Shown here: in pieces, positions 34,811-42,840 of the stretch
Numbering within the stretch: the stretch's first letter is position 1
Layout: each line of letters starts with the position of its first letter
DNA from: an uncultured Bacteroidota bacterium
GTDB taxonomy: Bacteria > Bacteroidota > Bacteroidia > B-17B0 > Aurantibacillaceae
DNA length: 50,920 nucleotides
Direction of reading: 5' to 3'
NCBI GenBank assembly: GCA_937873155.1
Contig: CALMVZ010000019.1
Span: forward strand, 1 to 50,920
The notes under the pieces: model-generated
What the model saw: only the letters and a program-made list of their open reading frames with translations
Database searches by the model: none
What the model was told of the DNA's origin: nothing
Position numbers and translations under genes: made by a program

Positions 34811-35485
34811 ATGAAAAAAGTAATCTTAGTTCTCGTTCTTTTCCTGTCCGGTTTCGTTGTGATTGCGCAGGAAAAAGAGGATGAAACGAAATTGATCCGT
34901 GAAGTTGTGAAATTACAGGTTGACAAAAACAAATTTGCTCCGCCAAAACCAGCAACACCTGAGCCTGTTGCTGAGACTAAAGGAAAAAAAGGAAAGAAGA
35001 AAGTTGAAGAACCGCCTCCGCCTGAAGCCGGAGAACCGGATACAACCAATCCATTCATTCCTGCACCACAAGCTGAAGTTTTAAAGCGTGCGCAGAACTG
35101 GTATACTTTAAAGGACAATAAGATCAAAAAAGCTAACGGTACGAACTCAGGTGAAAAAGTATCCTGTAATGTTACATTTCCATTCAAACAAAAAGTTTTG
35201 AATCCGGTTGATGATGTTGACGGAACTATTTCAATGGATCTTATCATTGAAGCGAAAGAAGGTAAATACAGATATACCATTAAGAATATTAAACACCAGG
35301 CCAGAAAATCAGGAATGTCGGGTGGCGATATATATGCTATTGTTCCTGAATGCGGCTCAATGAAAGTTTCAGATAAGACCTGGAAATTGATTAAGAAAGA
35401 GGCGTTTATCAACGCACAATTAGTTGCCGAAGATCTGAAGGAGAAAATGAACCGTGAGGTTGAAGGAAAAAAAGATGAGTGGTAA
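34811..35485 (+). CDS. Exported DUF4468-like protein, first of two paralogues
   Basis: A 224-residue exported protein: signal peptide (MKKVILVLVLFLSGFVVIAQ), then a low-complexity Lys/Pro/Glu stretch (about 45-90), then a DUF4468-like (TBP-fold) domain at about 95-210. Family-type features are the RAQNWYTLKDNKIKKA segment and GTISMDLIIEAKEGKYRYTIKNIKH. A motif shared with the neighbour, IVPECGSMKVSDKTWKLIKKEAF, follows, and both proteins end in KDEW. Function unknown. It lies 17 nt after the E1 gene and may be read from its transcript. Confidence 0.8.
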   Translation: MKKVILVLVLFLSGFVVIAQEKEDETKLIREVVKLQVDKNKFAPPKPATPEPVAETKGKKGKKKVEEPPPPEAGEPDTTNPFIPAPQAEVLKRAQNWYTLKDNKIKKANGTNSGEKVSCNVTFPFKQKVLNPVDDVDGTISMDLIIEAKEGKYRYTIKNIKHQARKSGMSGGDIYAIVPECGSMKVSDKTWKLIKKEAFINAQLVAEDLKEKMNREVEGKKDEW

Positions 35486-35494
35486 CCTTTCGGC

Positions 35495-35514
35495 ATCCCG
35501 ATAGCTATCGGGAT
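35495..35514. repeat. Perfect 20-bp palindrome
   Basis: ATCCCGATAGCTATCGGGAT lies 10 nt after the stop of the first DUF4468-like gene. It resembles a palindrome that I recall as scattered in Bacteroidota intergenic regions. There is no T run next to it, so it is not a typical terminator. Confidence 0.75.
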
Positions 35515-35620
35515 TTGGATGACTTTGTTATACTTAGCCTGAGTGTTCAAATAGAAATCCACAATGCAACGTTAAAAACCTGATTTCCAGCGTATCTTTA
35601 ATTTTTGTAACTTTACATTC

Positions 35621-36166
35621 ATGAATAAGTTACGTAAGTCTCTCTTTATCGTCCCATTCTTAGCGTGTTCTCTTTTCGCAGCGGCACAAGAAGGAAAAAG
35701 TGAACTTGATAAGCAATTCTCTGAAGTAGTTACTACTGATTCTGTTCCGGGTTCAAATCTTACCAAACGCGCCGTTAATTGGGTAAAAGCAGAATCTCCG
35801 CGTTTTAAAAAATCAATGGGTGTTGCCACAGGTTCAAAAGCAGAATGTCTTGCAACATTTAAAATAAAAGCAAAAGAGTTAAATCCAAATCCTGATTATA
35901 CCGGAATGATCACAATGCACGTAACTATTGAGTGCAAAGACAATAAATACCGCTATTCGATCACAAAAATGAAGCATACGGCTTCTAACGGAAAAGCGAG
36001 TGGTGGTGATATCACTAACATTGTTCCTGAATGCGGAAGTATGATCATGCCTGATAAGACGTGGAAACAAATAAAAGGCGAAGCTTTCAAAAGTGCTTCA
36101 ATGGTAATTTCTGAATTAAAAGATGGAATGACCAAGAATGCTACCGACTCTAAAGACGAGTGGTAA
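35621..36166 (+). CDS. Exported DUF4468-like protein, second paralogue
   Basis: A 181-residue paralogue of the upstream protein without the low-complexity insert. It has a signal peptide (KSLFIVPFLACSLFAAAQ), the KRAVNWVKAESPRFKKS segment, GMITMHVTIECKDNKYRYSITKMKHTA, then NIVPECGSMIMPDKTWKQIKGEAF and a terminal KDEW. The shared C-terminal block and tail show that the pair arose by tandem duplication. Function unknown. Confidence 0.8.
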   Translation: MNKLRKSLFIVPFLACSLFAAAQEGKSELDKQFSEVVTTDSVPGSNLTKRAVNWVKAESPRFKKSMGVATGSKAECLATFKIKAKELNPNPDYTGMITMHVTIECKDNKYRYSITKMKHTASNGKASGGDITNIVPECGSMIMPDKTWKQIKGEAFKSASMVISELKDGMTKNATDSKDEW

Positions 36167-36169
36167 TCT

Positions 36170-36199
36170 AGTTCGTAGTCGGTTGTTCGGAGTTCGTAG
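36170..36199. repeat. Short degenerate direct repeats AGTTCGTAG
   Basis: AGTTCGTAG occurs at 36170-36178 and 36191-36199, with the related TTGTTCGGA between. It lies just after the second DUF4468-like gene. Confidence 0.4.
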
Positions 36200-36252
36200 A
36201 ATATGATATCCTACTATTTATTTCTTTATTAATAACTTCAAATTTCATTTAC

Positions 36253-36456
36253 ATGTACATTTCTATAATATCAATCGATAAGTCAAAAGTTATGAGGCTT
36301 TCTAAAAGCTTAATTAAAAAATACAACATCAACGATAAAATCGAACTGATTCTTACTAAAGATTTCCTCATTTTTAAACCCATTAAAAAAGTAAGAATAG
36401 GCTGGGGAAAATCATTCAAAAAAATGCATGAAAATGGTGACGATAAACTATTATAA
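36253..36456 (+). CDS. Solitary MazE/AbrB-type antitoxin-like protein, C-terminally short
   Basis: A 67-residue protein of the MazE/SpoVT-AbrB swapped-hairpin DNA-binding family. It shows the core pattern SIISIDKSKVMRLSKSLIKKYNI, then DKIELILTKDFLIFKPIKK and the downstream GWGKSFKKMHENGDDKLL. Typical relatives continue with an acidic toxin-binding tail and are followed by a mazF toxin gene. Here the frame stops right after DDKLL, and the next gene is convergent 7 nt away, so neither tail nor toxin is present. It may be a relic or a free-standing regulator. Confidence 0.75.
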   Translation: MYISIISIDKSKVMRLSKSLIKKYNINDKIELILTKDFLIFKPIKKVRIGWGKSFKKMHENGDDKLL

Positions 36457-36463
36457 GCAGTTC

Positions 36464-37120
36464 TTACTTATCGTACGGTTTTGCAGGTGCTTTCTTTTTG
36501 AATTTCCCTTTTCGCCATGCATCAATAAATTGGGCCCATGCGATAGGGTTCAATAAACTTATGGTAGGATATTGTCCTGCCGTGTATACTTTAGTTAAGT
36601 ATTGCTGCATCGCGTAACGATAATTCGATTGCGAATCCATCTTCAGGTTACGCTCATTATAACTCAATTGATTTTTATCAAGATTCTTGTAGGCGCGGTC
36701 ATAATCATTTTCGCCAAGATCAAGATTTAAGAATGCCTTTTTGAATTCTTCTTTGGTGGGCCAGGGATAAACATCAATATTCGCAAGCATGATCGTATCC
36801 TTAACTAAGCGCTGAATGATATAATAATGCTTAAGACTTAAAGTATCATCTAATTTATAGATCGCATTCTGATGTGCTAAAGAAGCAAAATGTATCTCAT
36901 CACCAGGTTGAACAACCAAGGTAAAGAATCCATAATAATCGGTAATAGTAACAGGCTTCGAGCCTTTGTAAACAGAAACGAAAGGAACGCCTAGGAGACT
37001 ATCACCTTCAACAACCACGCCTGAGAGCTGGATATAATTATTCTTTACAGCTCCGTTGCCGTTTTGGGAAAACATGCTTCCGCAAATTAAGATCGCTAAT
37101 GCTAAAAATATATGTTTCAT
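36464..37120 (-). CDS. Exported protein with carboxypeptidase-regulatory-like domain
   Basis: A 218-residue protein: signal peptide (MKHIFLALAILICGSMFSQ), then a CarboxypepD_reg-like beta-sandwich (about 30-115: LSGVVVEGDSLLGVPFVSVYKGSKPVTITDYYGFFTLVVQPGDEIHFASLAH). The C-terminal part is helical with many charged residues and aromatic positions (KEEFKKAFLNLDLGENDYDRAYKNL, QQYLTKVYTAGQYP). This layout is common in periplasmic proteins of Bacteroidota; function unknown. The gene is monocistronic and converges with the MazE-like gene. Confidence 0.8.
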   Translation of the reverse strand: MKHIFLALAILICGSMFSQNGNGAVKNNYIQLSGVVVEGDSLLGVPFVSVYKGSKPVTITDYYGFFTLVVQPGDEIHFASLAHQNAIYKLDDTLSLKHYYIIQRLVKDTIMLANIDVYPWPTKEEFKKAFLNLDLGENDYDRAYKNLDKNQLSYNERNLKMDSQSNYRYAMQQYLTKVYTAGQYPTISLLNPIAWAQFIDAWRKGKFKKKAPAKPYDK

Positions 37121-37254
37121 TACACCTCTAAAATACTACTCTTTTTTCTCATCACCTCACCAAAATAAAGGCTTAACATATTTTATAAGGTTTACCGATT
37201 ATTTGAAAAATGCAACCACTTATTGTTAAACCGGTTAAAGTCGGAGTTAAATTA

Positions 37255-37275
37255 TCTATCTTTATAGAAGATAGA
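37255..37275 (+). promoter_or_regulatory. Small hairpin just upstream of an outer-membrane protein start
   Basis: TCTATCTT (37255-37262) and AAGATAGA (37268-37275) pair over 8 bp with a 5-nt loop, ending 9 nt before the ATG. It may affect translation start. TATCTTTA within it matches seven of eight positions of the -7 box, so it could instead be promoter sequence. Confidence 0.35.
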
Positions 37276-37284
37276 AGATAAAAT

Positions 37285-38022
37285 ATGAGGACTAATTACA
37301 TTTTCTTTCCGGCTATTATATTCTGTTTGCTGTTAGCTTACGAATCAGCCTATGCCCAAAAACCGGGTACCAGTATTGTAACTCCTTATAAAAAACCAAA
37401 AGCAAAAAAGAAAAAGGAAGAAGGTTATACTAATATCCAGATCGGCGGCGGTGTAATGGGAAGTGTTCTGTATTTAAGCCGGAATATAAACGAAAAGAAT
37501 GATGCCTTTGGCTCAACTTTTATATTCAATTATGGTGGTGGTAATCAAAAACTACTAAGATACAGCTTTCAATACACAAAATTTTTTCCAATTGATATAG
37601 CTCCGACATGGTATAATGTACACGCCCAAACTTTCGAATCAAATGTTGAAATGATGGTGTTCTTCAAAAATAAGAAGACTGTTCTTTATCCATTTGTGGG
37701 TCTTAGTTATAATACATTTAAAGGTTTTTTTACCGGAGCAAATGATTATCTTAATTTGTATCAGAAATATGGTTTTAATAACATAGTTTCCAATCGCTGG
37801 ATCGGTTTTAATATAGGTACAGGTGCCGAACATGCTTTTGGTCCAGTGGTGATCTTTGTTGATTATAAAATGAGAGTAGGAAAATTAGAAGAAAGGGCAA
37901 GTTTTACCATTATGGATATTTGTTACACTGGAGGAATAAGACTGAAATTAGCAGTTCCGGAGGCACATGTAGCCTTACGAAAACTATACCGTGGCATAAA
38001 TGATAAATATCATTGGTTCTGA
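37285..38022 (+). CDS. Putative outer-membrane beta-barrel protein
   Basis: A 245-residue exported protein with signal peptide (IFFPAIIFCLLLAYESAYAQ) and a lysine-rich linker (KKPKAKKKKEE). The remaining sequence shows alternating strands rich in Gly, Tyr and Phe (IQIGGGVMGSVLYLSR, FNYGGGNQKLLRYSFQYTKFF, YPFVGLSYNTFKGFF, RWIGFNIGTGAEHAFGPVVIFVDYKM). This is the look of a small outer-membrane barrel. No specific family was recognised. It is followed by a strong bidirectional terminator shared with the CCC-motif gene. Confidence 0.7.
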   Translation: MRTNYIFFPAIIFCLLLAYESAYAQKPGTSIVTPYKKPKAKKKKEEGYTNIQIGGGVMGSVLYLSRNINEKNDAFGSTFIFNYGGGNQKLLRYSFQYTKFFPIDIAPTWYNVHAQTFESNVEMMVFFKNKKTVLYPFVGLSYNTFKGFFTGANDYLNLYQKYGFNNIVSNRWIGFNIGTGAEHAFGPVVIFVDYKMRVGKLEERASFTIMDICYTGGIRLKLAVPEAHVALRKLYRGINDKYHWF

Positions 38023-38040
38023 TTGAAAGATCTTAAAACA

Positions 38041-38071
38041 AAAAGCCCTGAAAGAGAACTTCAGGGCTTTT
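38041..38071. terminator. Bidirectional intrinsic terminator
   Basis: Perfect 12-bp arms AAAAGCCCTGAA (38041-38052) and TTCAGGGCTTTT (38060-38071) with a 7-nt loop. T runs follow on both strands. It ends the barrel gene (plus) and probably the CCC-motif gene (minus). Confidence 0.9.
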
Positions 38072-38078
38072 TTATTAA

Positions 38079-38097
38079 TGTCATGGTGAGCTTGCCG
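38079..38097. repeat. Dispersed 19-nt repeat core next to a stop codon
   Basis: The reverse complement of CGGCAAGCTCACCATGACA, the core of the array spacers at 18763-18781 and 18840-18858. Here it lies directly after the CCC-motif gene stop, in the opposite orientation relative to that gene. Confidence 0.75.
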
Positions 38098-38103
38098 CAC
38101 AAC

Positions 38104-38481
38104 TTAGTGCATATTCTGCCAGGGGATCATTGAGAATGCTGTACCAAGTATCACTAAGTAAATGATCACAAAAACTAAATAAAGTGCGCCTAAACTTAAG
38201 CCGATGATAGCGCAGATCCTTCCGCCTTTCAGGTTATTGAAAGAAGATAAAGTAAATGCAGAAGGATTAGCTTTATATGCAGCCATACCTTTATTACCCA
38301 GAACTAATGCAATGATACCGCAAGTCAAAGAAACTATTCCGTAACACCAGCATAATGCAATTGATATGATACCTAAAACCAATACAGCTGTTGAGTTTGG
38401 TAATGGAACTTGTCCGTTGCCAAATTGCTGGCTGAATTGTTGGTTTATTTGTTGTTCGTTTGGGTTGTTTGAATTTTCCAT
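38104..38481 (-). CDS. CCC-motif (DUF4190-like) membrane protein
   Basis: A 125-residue protein with an Asn/Gln-rich hydrophilic N-terminus, then two hydrophobic segments: about 30-62 (STAVLVLGIISIALCWCYGIVSLTCGIIALVLG) and about 86-115. CWCYGIVSLTC and LGNKGMAAYKANPS are characteristic of the family. Function is unknown. The stop is directly followed by a dispersed repeat and then the bidirectional terminator. Confidence 0.85.
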   Translation of the reverse strand: MENSNNPNEQQINQQFSQQFGNGQVPLPNSTAVLVLGIISIALCWCYGIVSLTCGIIALVLGNKGMAAYKANPSAFTLSSFNNLKGGRICAIIGLSLGALYLVFVIIYLVILGTAFSMIPWQNMH

Positions 38482-38778
38482 ATAAAAATATTTTAAGCTA
38501 AAGTAAACATTATTCTTTCATACCTAAAACGGAACAGCCCATTTTTTTAAGGCCAAAAAGGTAGAAATGAACAATTTTCGGTTAATTAAATAAAGGCTTT
38601 AAAACATAACCCTTTTATTTTAAGCCCGTATAATCTTGTAGTAAAAACCCAAACAGGCTGAAACCCTTGTAAATACTGGTGTTCCGGAGGGTCAAGCCTT
38701 ATAAACCAATATAAATGAATAATAACATCAAAACACAGAAGCAAATGAAAACACACATTCATCTAAAACCCATTAGCC
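38482..38778 (+). promoter_or_regulatory. Leader region of the PKD protein gene with a predicted hairpin
   Basis: This 297-nt gap has no convincing gene. GTATAATCTTGTAG near 38629-38642 is close to a -7 box. Downstream, AGGCTgaaACCCT (38655-38667) can pair with AGGGTcaAGCCT (38688-38699) as two 5-bp helices around a small internal loop. The apical region contains TTCCGGAGG, which recurs in the leader of the NHL gene. Confidence 0.35.
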
Positions 38779-41700
38779 ATGAAAACCAAGATCTACATCA
38801 CAGCGGTGTTGGCTTTAACGTGTATCTTAAGCGTAAGTCAAACACATGTAAACTCCAATTATACGATTGACAGTTTACAGCACTTCAATAAAAGTCATTG
38901 GCTTAACTATATAAGCCAAAACCATCCTTCGCAAGCAGATGCGGCTGAGTTCATGAAAGCTCAGGAGAGACAATATATACGCGATACCTATTATCCATCA
39001 GCAAAATTATCTCCGTCACCGCCAACGATCCAACAAGCTTGCACCAATATCGATTTTGAAACAGGAAATTTTAACGGGTGGACATTAAGTACAGGATTTC
39101 ATCCTTTATTCAATGCTTCAGGTTGCTGCCCGACTGCGGGTGGAGCTCAAGCTATTATGACTGGTAACGGAACTGATCCTTGCGGTGGTTTTCCTGTTGT
39201 TAGTCCCGGAGGATTATTTTCTGTGAGATTAGGTAATAACGGAACGGGCGGTATTGCGGATCGTATGGAACAAACCTTTTCGGTAACAGCAGCAAATTTA
39301 AATTTCACATATAAGTACGCTGTAGTTTTCCAGGACCCGGGTCATGCTGTAGCAGACCAACCGGCTTTTACAATTCAGATGCTCGATTCAAACGGTAATG
39401 CAATTCCGTGTACATATTATAATGTATCGGCAGGACAAAACATTCCGGGTTTCCTGAACTCTGCAAATTGTCCGGGTGTTGTTTACAAGCCATGGACCAA
39501 TGTTGTTGTGGATCTTAGCGCATATTTAAATCAGAATGTGACCATCCGCTTCTCAACCTACGATTGTTCTTTAGGCGGGCATTACGGTTACGCTTATATA
39601 GACGGCTCTTGTTTAGCATTTCAGCAAACAGTTAACGATACACTTTGTGTTGGTTCAACAAAACAAATTTGTGCTCCTCCCGGATTTGGATCTTATGTAT
39701 GGAGCGGGGGAAATCTTACGGGAAACACTAACCAATGTGTGAACATGAGTGCTGCCGGAAATTATTCTGTAAACACAACTTTAGTGACAGGCTGTACAGG
39801 GCCAACTTTCTACTACAACATATTTAATAACCCTAAACCACTTGCTAATTTTACCACACAGAATAATACTTGTACAATGACCGTTAATTTTAATAACACA
39901 TCAAGTATCTCTGCAGGTTCCATTATAAGTAACAATTGGGATTTTGGTGATGGCAATACATCAACACTAGTAAATCCAACACATACCTATGCTAATCCCG
40001 GAACTTACCTGGTGCGTTTGATAACAGGATCGAATAAAGGATGTTTTGACACTATCATAAATCTTGTTCCTGTTAACTCTCCGCCCATTGCCAATTTTAG
40101 TCAGAATACAATTTGCCAGGGTTCACCTGTTACGTTTAATGATCTGAGTACAGGAAATCAAAGTACGATCAATAGCTGGAACTGGGATTTTGGCGACGGA
40201 TCTGTAAATTCTTTACTACAAAATCCTTCCCACATTTATTCTACACCCGGTACTTACTCAGTTACTTTACTTGTAGGAAGCACAAATAACTGCGCTGATA
40301 CTGCAATTCATTGGGTAACCGTAAACGCCTTGCCAAGCGTAAGTTTTAATACTGCAAACGGATGTTTAGGTACTCAAACCAATTTTAATAACACATCTAC
40401 AATTATCAGCGGTAATATCACCGGTTGGAATTGGGATGCCAATGGCGATGGCATCATAGATGCTAATTCACAAAACCTGATCTTCAATTATACCGCTCCG
40501 GCAACTTATACCGTCATTTTAACGGCATCAAGTAACGCGAACTGCATCAATTCATTCTCTACAACCGTAACTATACATCCTTTACCTGTTGTTAATTTCA
40601 GCGGGAATAATGTTTGTCATAACGCTGTAACAAATTTTACAAACAATTCATCAATCGGAAACGGAAATCAAATCACCAATTACTCGTGGACGTTTGGCAA
40701 CAGTACAAGTTCAATGCAAACCAATCCGATGGTGATCTACAGTAACCCCGGAAATTACATTGTCAACCTGACCGCCACTTCCAATAATAGTTGCGTGAGC
40801 ACCGGCACTACATTAGTTTCCGTATGGCCGAATCCAAATGTAAACTTTACTGCACCAAATGTTTGTCAGGGCGCTACTACTAATTTCAATAACAGTACTA
40901 CAATTGCAAGCGGTAATATAAATTACTGGATGTGGGATGTGAATGGCGACAATAACACTGATAGCACAAGTCAGAATCCTACTTACGTTTATCCTGCAGC
41001 TGGAAATTACATTGTGAGTTTAACCGCTGTAAGTAACAATAATTGTGTGAGGACTTTTACCAATACTGTTACAGTTAATGCGCTTCCTGTTTCGAATTTT
41101 GCAGCTAATAATACCTGTATGGGTGCAATGACCAGTTTCACCAACAACTCCAATATTGCTGCGGGAAATGTGATCACAACATCTTTCTGGAATTTCGGGA
41201 ATGGTAACACAACTTACAATGCTAATCCTTCGATCATCTATTACACGGTCGGAAATTATACTGTAACACTTACTTCAACATCCAATAACAATTGTATAAG
41301 CACATATTCAACAGTTGTTTCTGTATATGCCAATCCGGTTGTGAATTTTACTGCTAATACAGCTTGTTTGAACCAGGCGACCCAATTTACAAACTCAAGT
41401 ACTATCCAGGCAGGAACTATAAGTAAATACCGCTGGGATTTTGATGATGACTTTATCTGGGATGATTCAACGGCTAATCCAACATACATTTATCCAAACT
41501 TTGGTGTAAAAAATTGCAAACTGCAGGCTATAAGTAATTACAATTGTTACGGACAAAAGATCAGTCCTGTTGTTGTCCATGGTAACCCGGTTGCCAATTT
41601 CAAAGCTAATTCAACCTGTTTAGGTGATGTGACCAATTTCCAGAATTTTTCTACCTCGGTGGATGGAACCATAACAAGTTATATGTGGGATTTTAACGGC

Positions 41701-42624
41701 GATAATATCACTGATAACATTTCTGTTAATCCGACTCTTACCTATACAGCAAACGGAATTTACCTTACAAAATTAGAAGTGCAGACTCAGTACGGTTGTG
41801 TGAACGTAATTTCGAAACCGGTGTATGTGAATGCAAAACCTGTTGCTCAATTTACGGCTACAAACAAACAAGGTTGTCCAAGCCTATGTGTTCCTTTTCA
41901 TAACAACTCTTATATCAACAATGGAACGATAGTTACTTACCAATGGGATTTTGGAGATGGCAGCGGACCATTATATTTAAAAGATCCGACTCATTGTTAC
42001 GAAAGCGGAACTTTCAATGTCACATTAAACTGTGTTTCAGACAGCGGATGTATCAGTTCTTACAAATCGAATGCTTTGGTAAATGTGTATCCAAAACCAA
42101 TGGCTGGATTTAATGTCAGTCCGGAAGAGATAAATGAATTCGATCCTCAAATTGAGGTTACAAGTACAGCATTAAATGCAAATTCTGTCATCTATCAATT
42201 GAATCCCGGTCCGGTTTATAATACACCAAATTTCACTCACACAATGAATAATGATAAACCCGGTAAATTACTGATAGCTCAGATCGCCACAAATATTTAC
42301 GGTTGTCATGATACCATTATAAAAATACTCGATATAAAACCGGTATTTGTGATCTATATTCCAAACACATTCACACCAAACTCCGACGGATTGAATGATG
42401 GTTTTGGTGCAAAAGGAGAGGGGATACTTCAATTCGAAATGCAGGTGTTCGACCGTTGGGGACATGTGGTATTTGAATCGAATGACATTTACAACTATTG
42501 GGACGGCACTGTAAAAGGCGGCAATGAACCGATAAAAGATGATGTATATACCTGGAAAGTACAAGTACTGGATATAAATCATAAGAATCACGACCTGGCA
42601 GGACACGTAACAGTATTAAAATAA
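38779..42624 (+). CDS. Surface protein with nine PKD-like repeats and T9SS type B sorting domain
   Basis: A 1281-residue exported protein. A signal peptide (YITAVLALTCILSVSQ) and a propeptide-like region precede a lectin-like sandwich (CTNIDFETGNFNGWTL through YGYAYIDGSCLAF). From about residue 355 to 1115 nine PKD-like repeats follow, each opening with a PxxxF-type motif and carrying a conserved Cys pair (Cys about 8 residues in and near the end). Three repeats have an Asp/Asn loop WDxNGDxxxD at about 552, 719 and 970 instead of WDFGDG. The C-terminus is the gliding-motility type B domain (IPNTFTPNSDGLNDGFG, VFDRWGHVVFES, DDVYTWKVQVLD). Probably a large adhesin-like or matrix protein. Confidence 0.92.
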   Translation: MKTKIYITAVLALTCILSVSQTHVNSNYTIDSLQHFNKSHWLNYISQNHPSQADAAEFMKAQERQYIRDTYYPSAKLSPSPPTIQQACTNIDFETGNFNGWTLSTGFHPLFNASGCCPTAGGAQAIMTGNGTDPCGGFPVVSPGGLFSVRLGNNGTGGIADRMEQTFSVTAANLNFTYKYAVVFQDPGHAVADQPAFTIQMLDSNGNAIPCTYYNVSAGQNIPGFLNSANCPGVVYKPWTNVVVDLSAYLNQNVTIRFSTYDCSLGGHYGYAYIDGSCLAFQQTVNDTLCVGSTKQICAPPGFGSYVWSGGNLTGNTNQCVNMSAAGNYSVNTTLVTGCTGPTFYYNIFNNPKPLANFTTQNNTCTMTVNFNNTSSISAGSIISNNWDFGDGNTSTLVNPTHTYANPGTYLVRLITGSNKGCFDTIINLVPVNSPPIANFSQNTICQGSPVTFNDLSTGNQSTINSWNWDFGDGSVNSLLQNPSHIYSTPGTYSVTLLVGSTNNCADTAIHWVTVNALPSVSFNTANGCLGTQTNFNNTSTIISGNITGWNWDANGDGIIDANSQNLIFNYTAPATYTVILTASSNANCINSFSTTVTIHPLPVVNFSGNNVCHNAVTNFTNNSSIGNGNQITNYSWTFGNSTSSMQTNPMVIYSNPGNYIVNLTATSNNSCVSTGTTLVSVWPNPNVNFTAPNVCQGATTNFNNSTTIASGNINYWMWDVNGDNNTDSTSQNPTYVYPAAGNYIVSLTAVSNNNCVRTFTNTVTVNALPVSNFAANNTCMGAMTSFTNNSNIAAGNVITTSFWNFGNGNTTYNANPSIIYYTVGNYTVTLTSTSNNNCISTYSTVVSVYANPVVNFTANTACLNQATQFTNSSTIQAGTISKYRWDFDDDFIWDDSTANPTYIYPNFGVKNCKLQAISNYNCYGQKISPVVVHGNPVANFKANSTCLGDVTNFQNFSTSVDGTITSYMWDFNGDNITDNISVNPTLTYTANGIYLTKLEVQTQYGCVNVISKPVYVNAKPVAQFTATNKQGCPSLCVPFHNNSYINNGTIVTYQWDFGDGSGPLYLKDPTHCYESGTFNVTLNCVSDSGCISSYKSNALVNVYPKPMAGFNVSPEEINEFDPQIEVTSTALNANSVIYQLNPGPVYNTPNFTHTMNNDKPGKLLIAQIATNIYGCHDTIIKILDIKPVFVIYIPNTFTPNSDGLNDGFGAKGEGILQFEMQVFDRWGHVVFESNDIYNYWDGTVKGGNEPIKDDVYTWKVQVLDINHKNHDLAGHVTVLK

Positions 42625-42666
42625 CGGACGGGTAAATAATTATTTATCTACTAATGGGGGATCCGG

Positions 42667-42700
42667 AAAAGAGGGTTGAATAAAATTGCAGCCCTCTTTT
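42667..42700 (+). terminator. Intrinsic terminator of the PKD protein gene
   Basis: AAAAGAGGGTTG (42667-42678) pairs with CAGCCCTCTTTT (42689-42700), with one G-U pair and a 10-nt loop, followed by T residues. It lies 42 nt after the stop. Confidence 0.85.
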
Positions 42701-42787
42701 TGTTGCTTTTGGTCGACCTAAAATAGTAATACATCGTTTAGGTGAATCATATTTTGTTTGTTTCAATTTAATTGCGAATTTAGGTCA

Positions 42788-42816
42788 GTTTTCCGGAGGA
42801 ATGCCCTCGGCAAAAC
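42788..42816 (+). promoter_or_regulatory. Leader hairpin that buries a GGAGG sequence
   Basis: Arms GTTTTCCGGAGG (42788-42799) and CCTCGGCAAAAC (42805-42816) match at 10 of 12 positions with a 5-nt loop. The hairpin ends 24 nt before the NHL gene ATG and holds GGAGG in its stem. Confidence 0.45.
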
Positions 42817-42840
42817 CCCAAAATCCTAAAAAAACAGAAT

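Noticed and set aside
34801-35562. A 253-residue minus-strand open frame opposite the first DUF4468-like gene
   Set aside because: The plus-strand frame has a signal peptide, a paralogue next door and family motifs; the minus frame has none.
38715-38849. A 44-codon frame starting at ATG 38715 upstream of the PKD gene
   Set aside because: It runs out of frame into the signal peptide of the PKD protein and shows no leader-peptide features.
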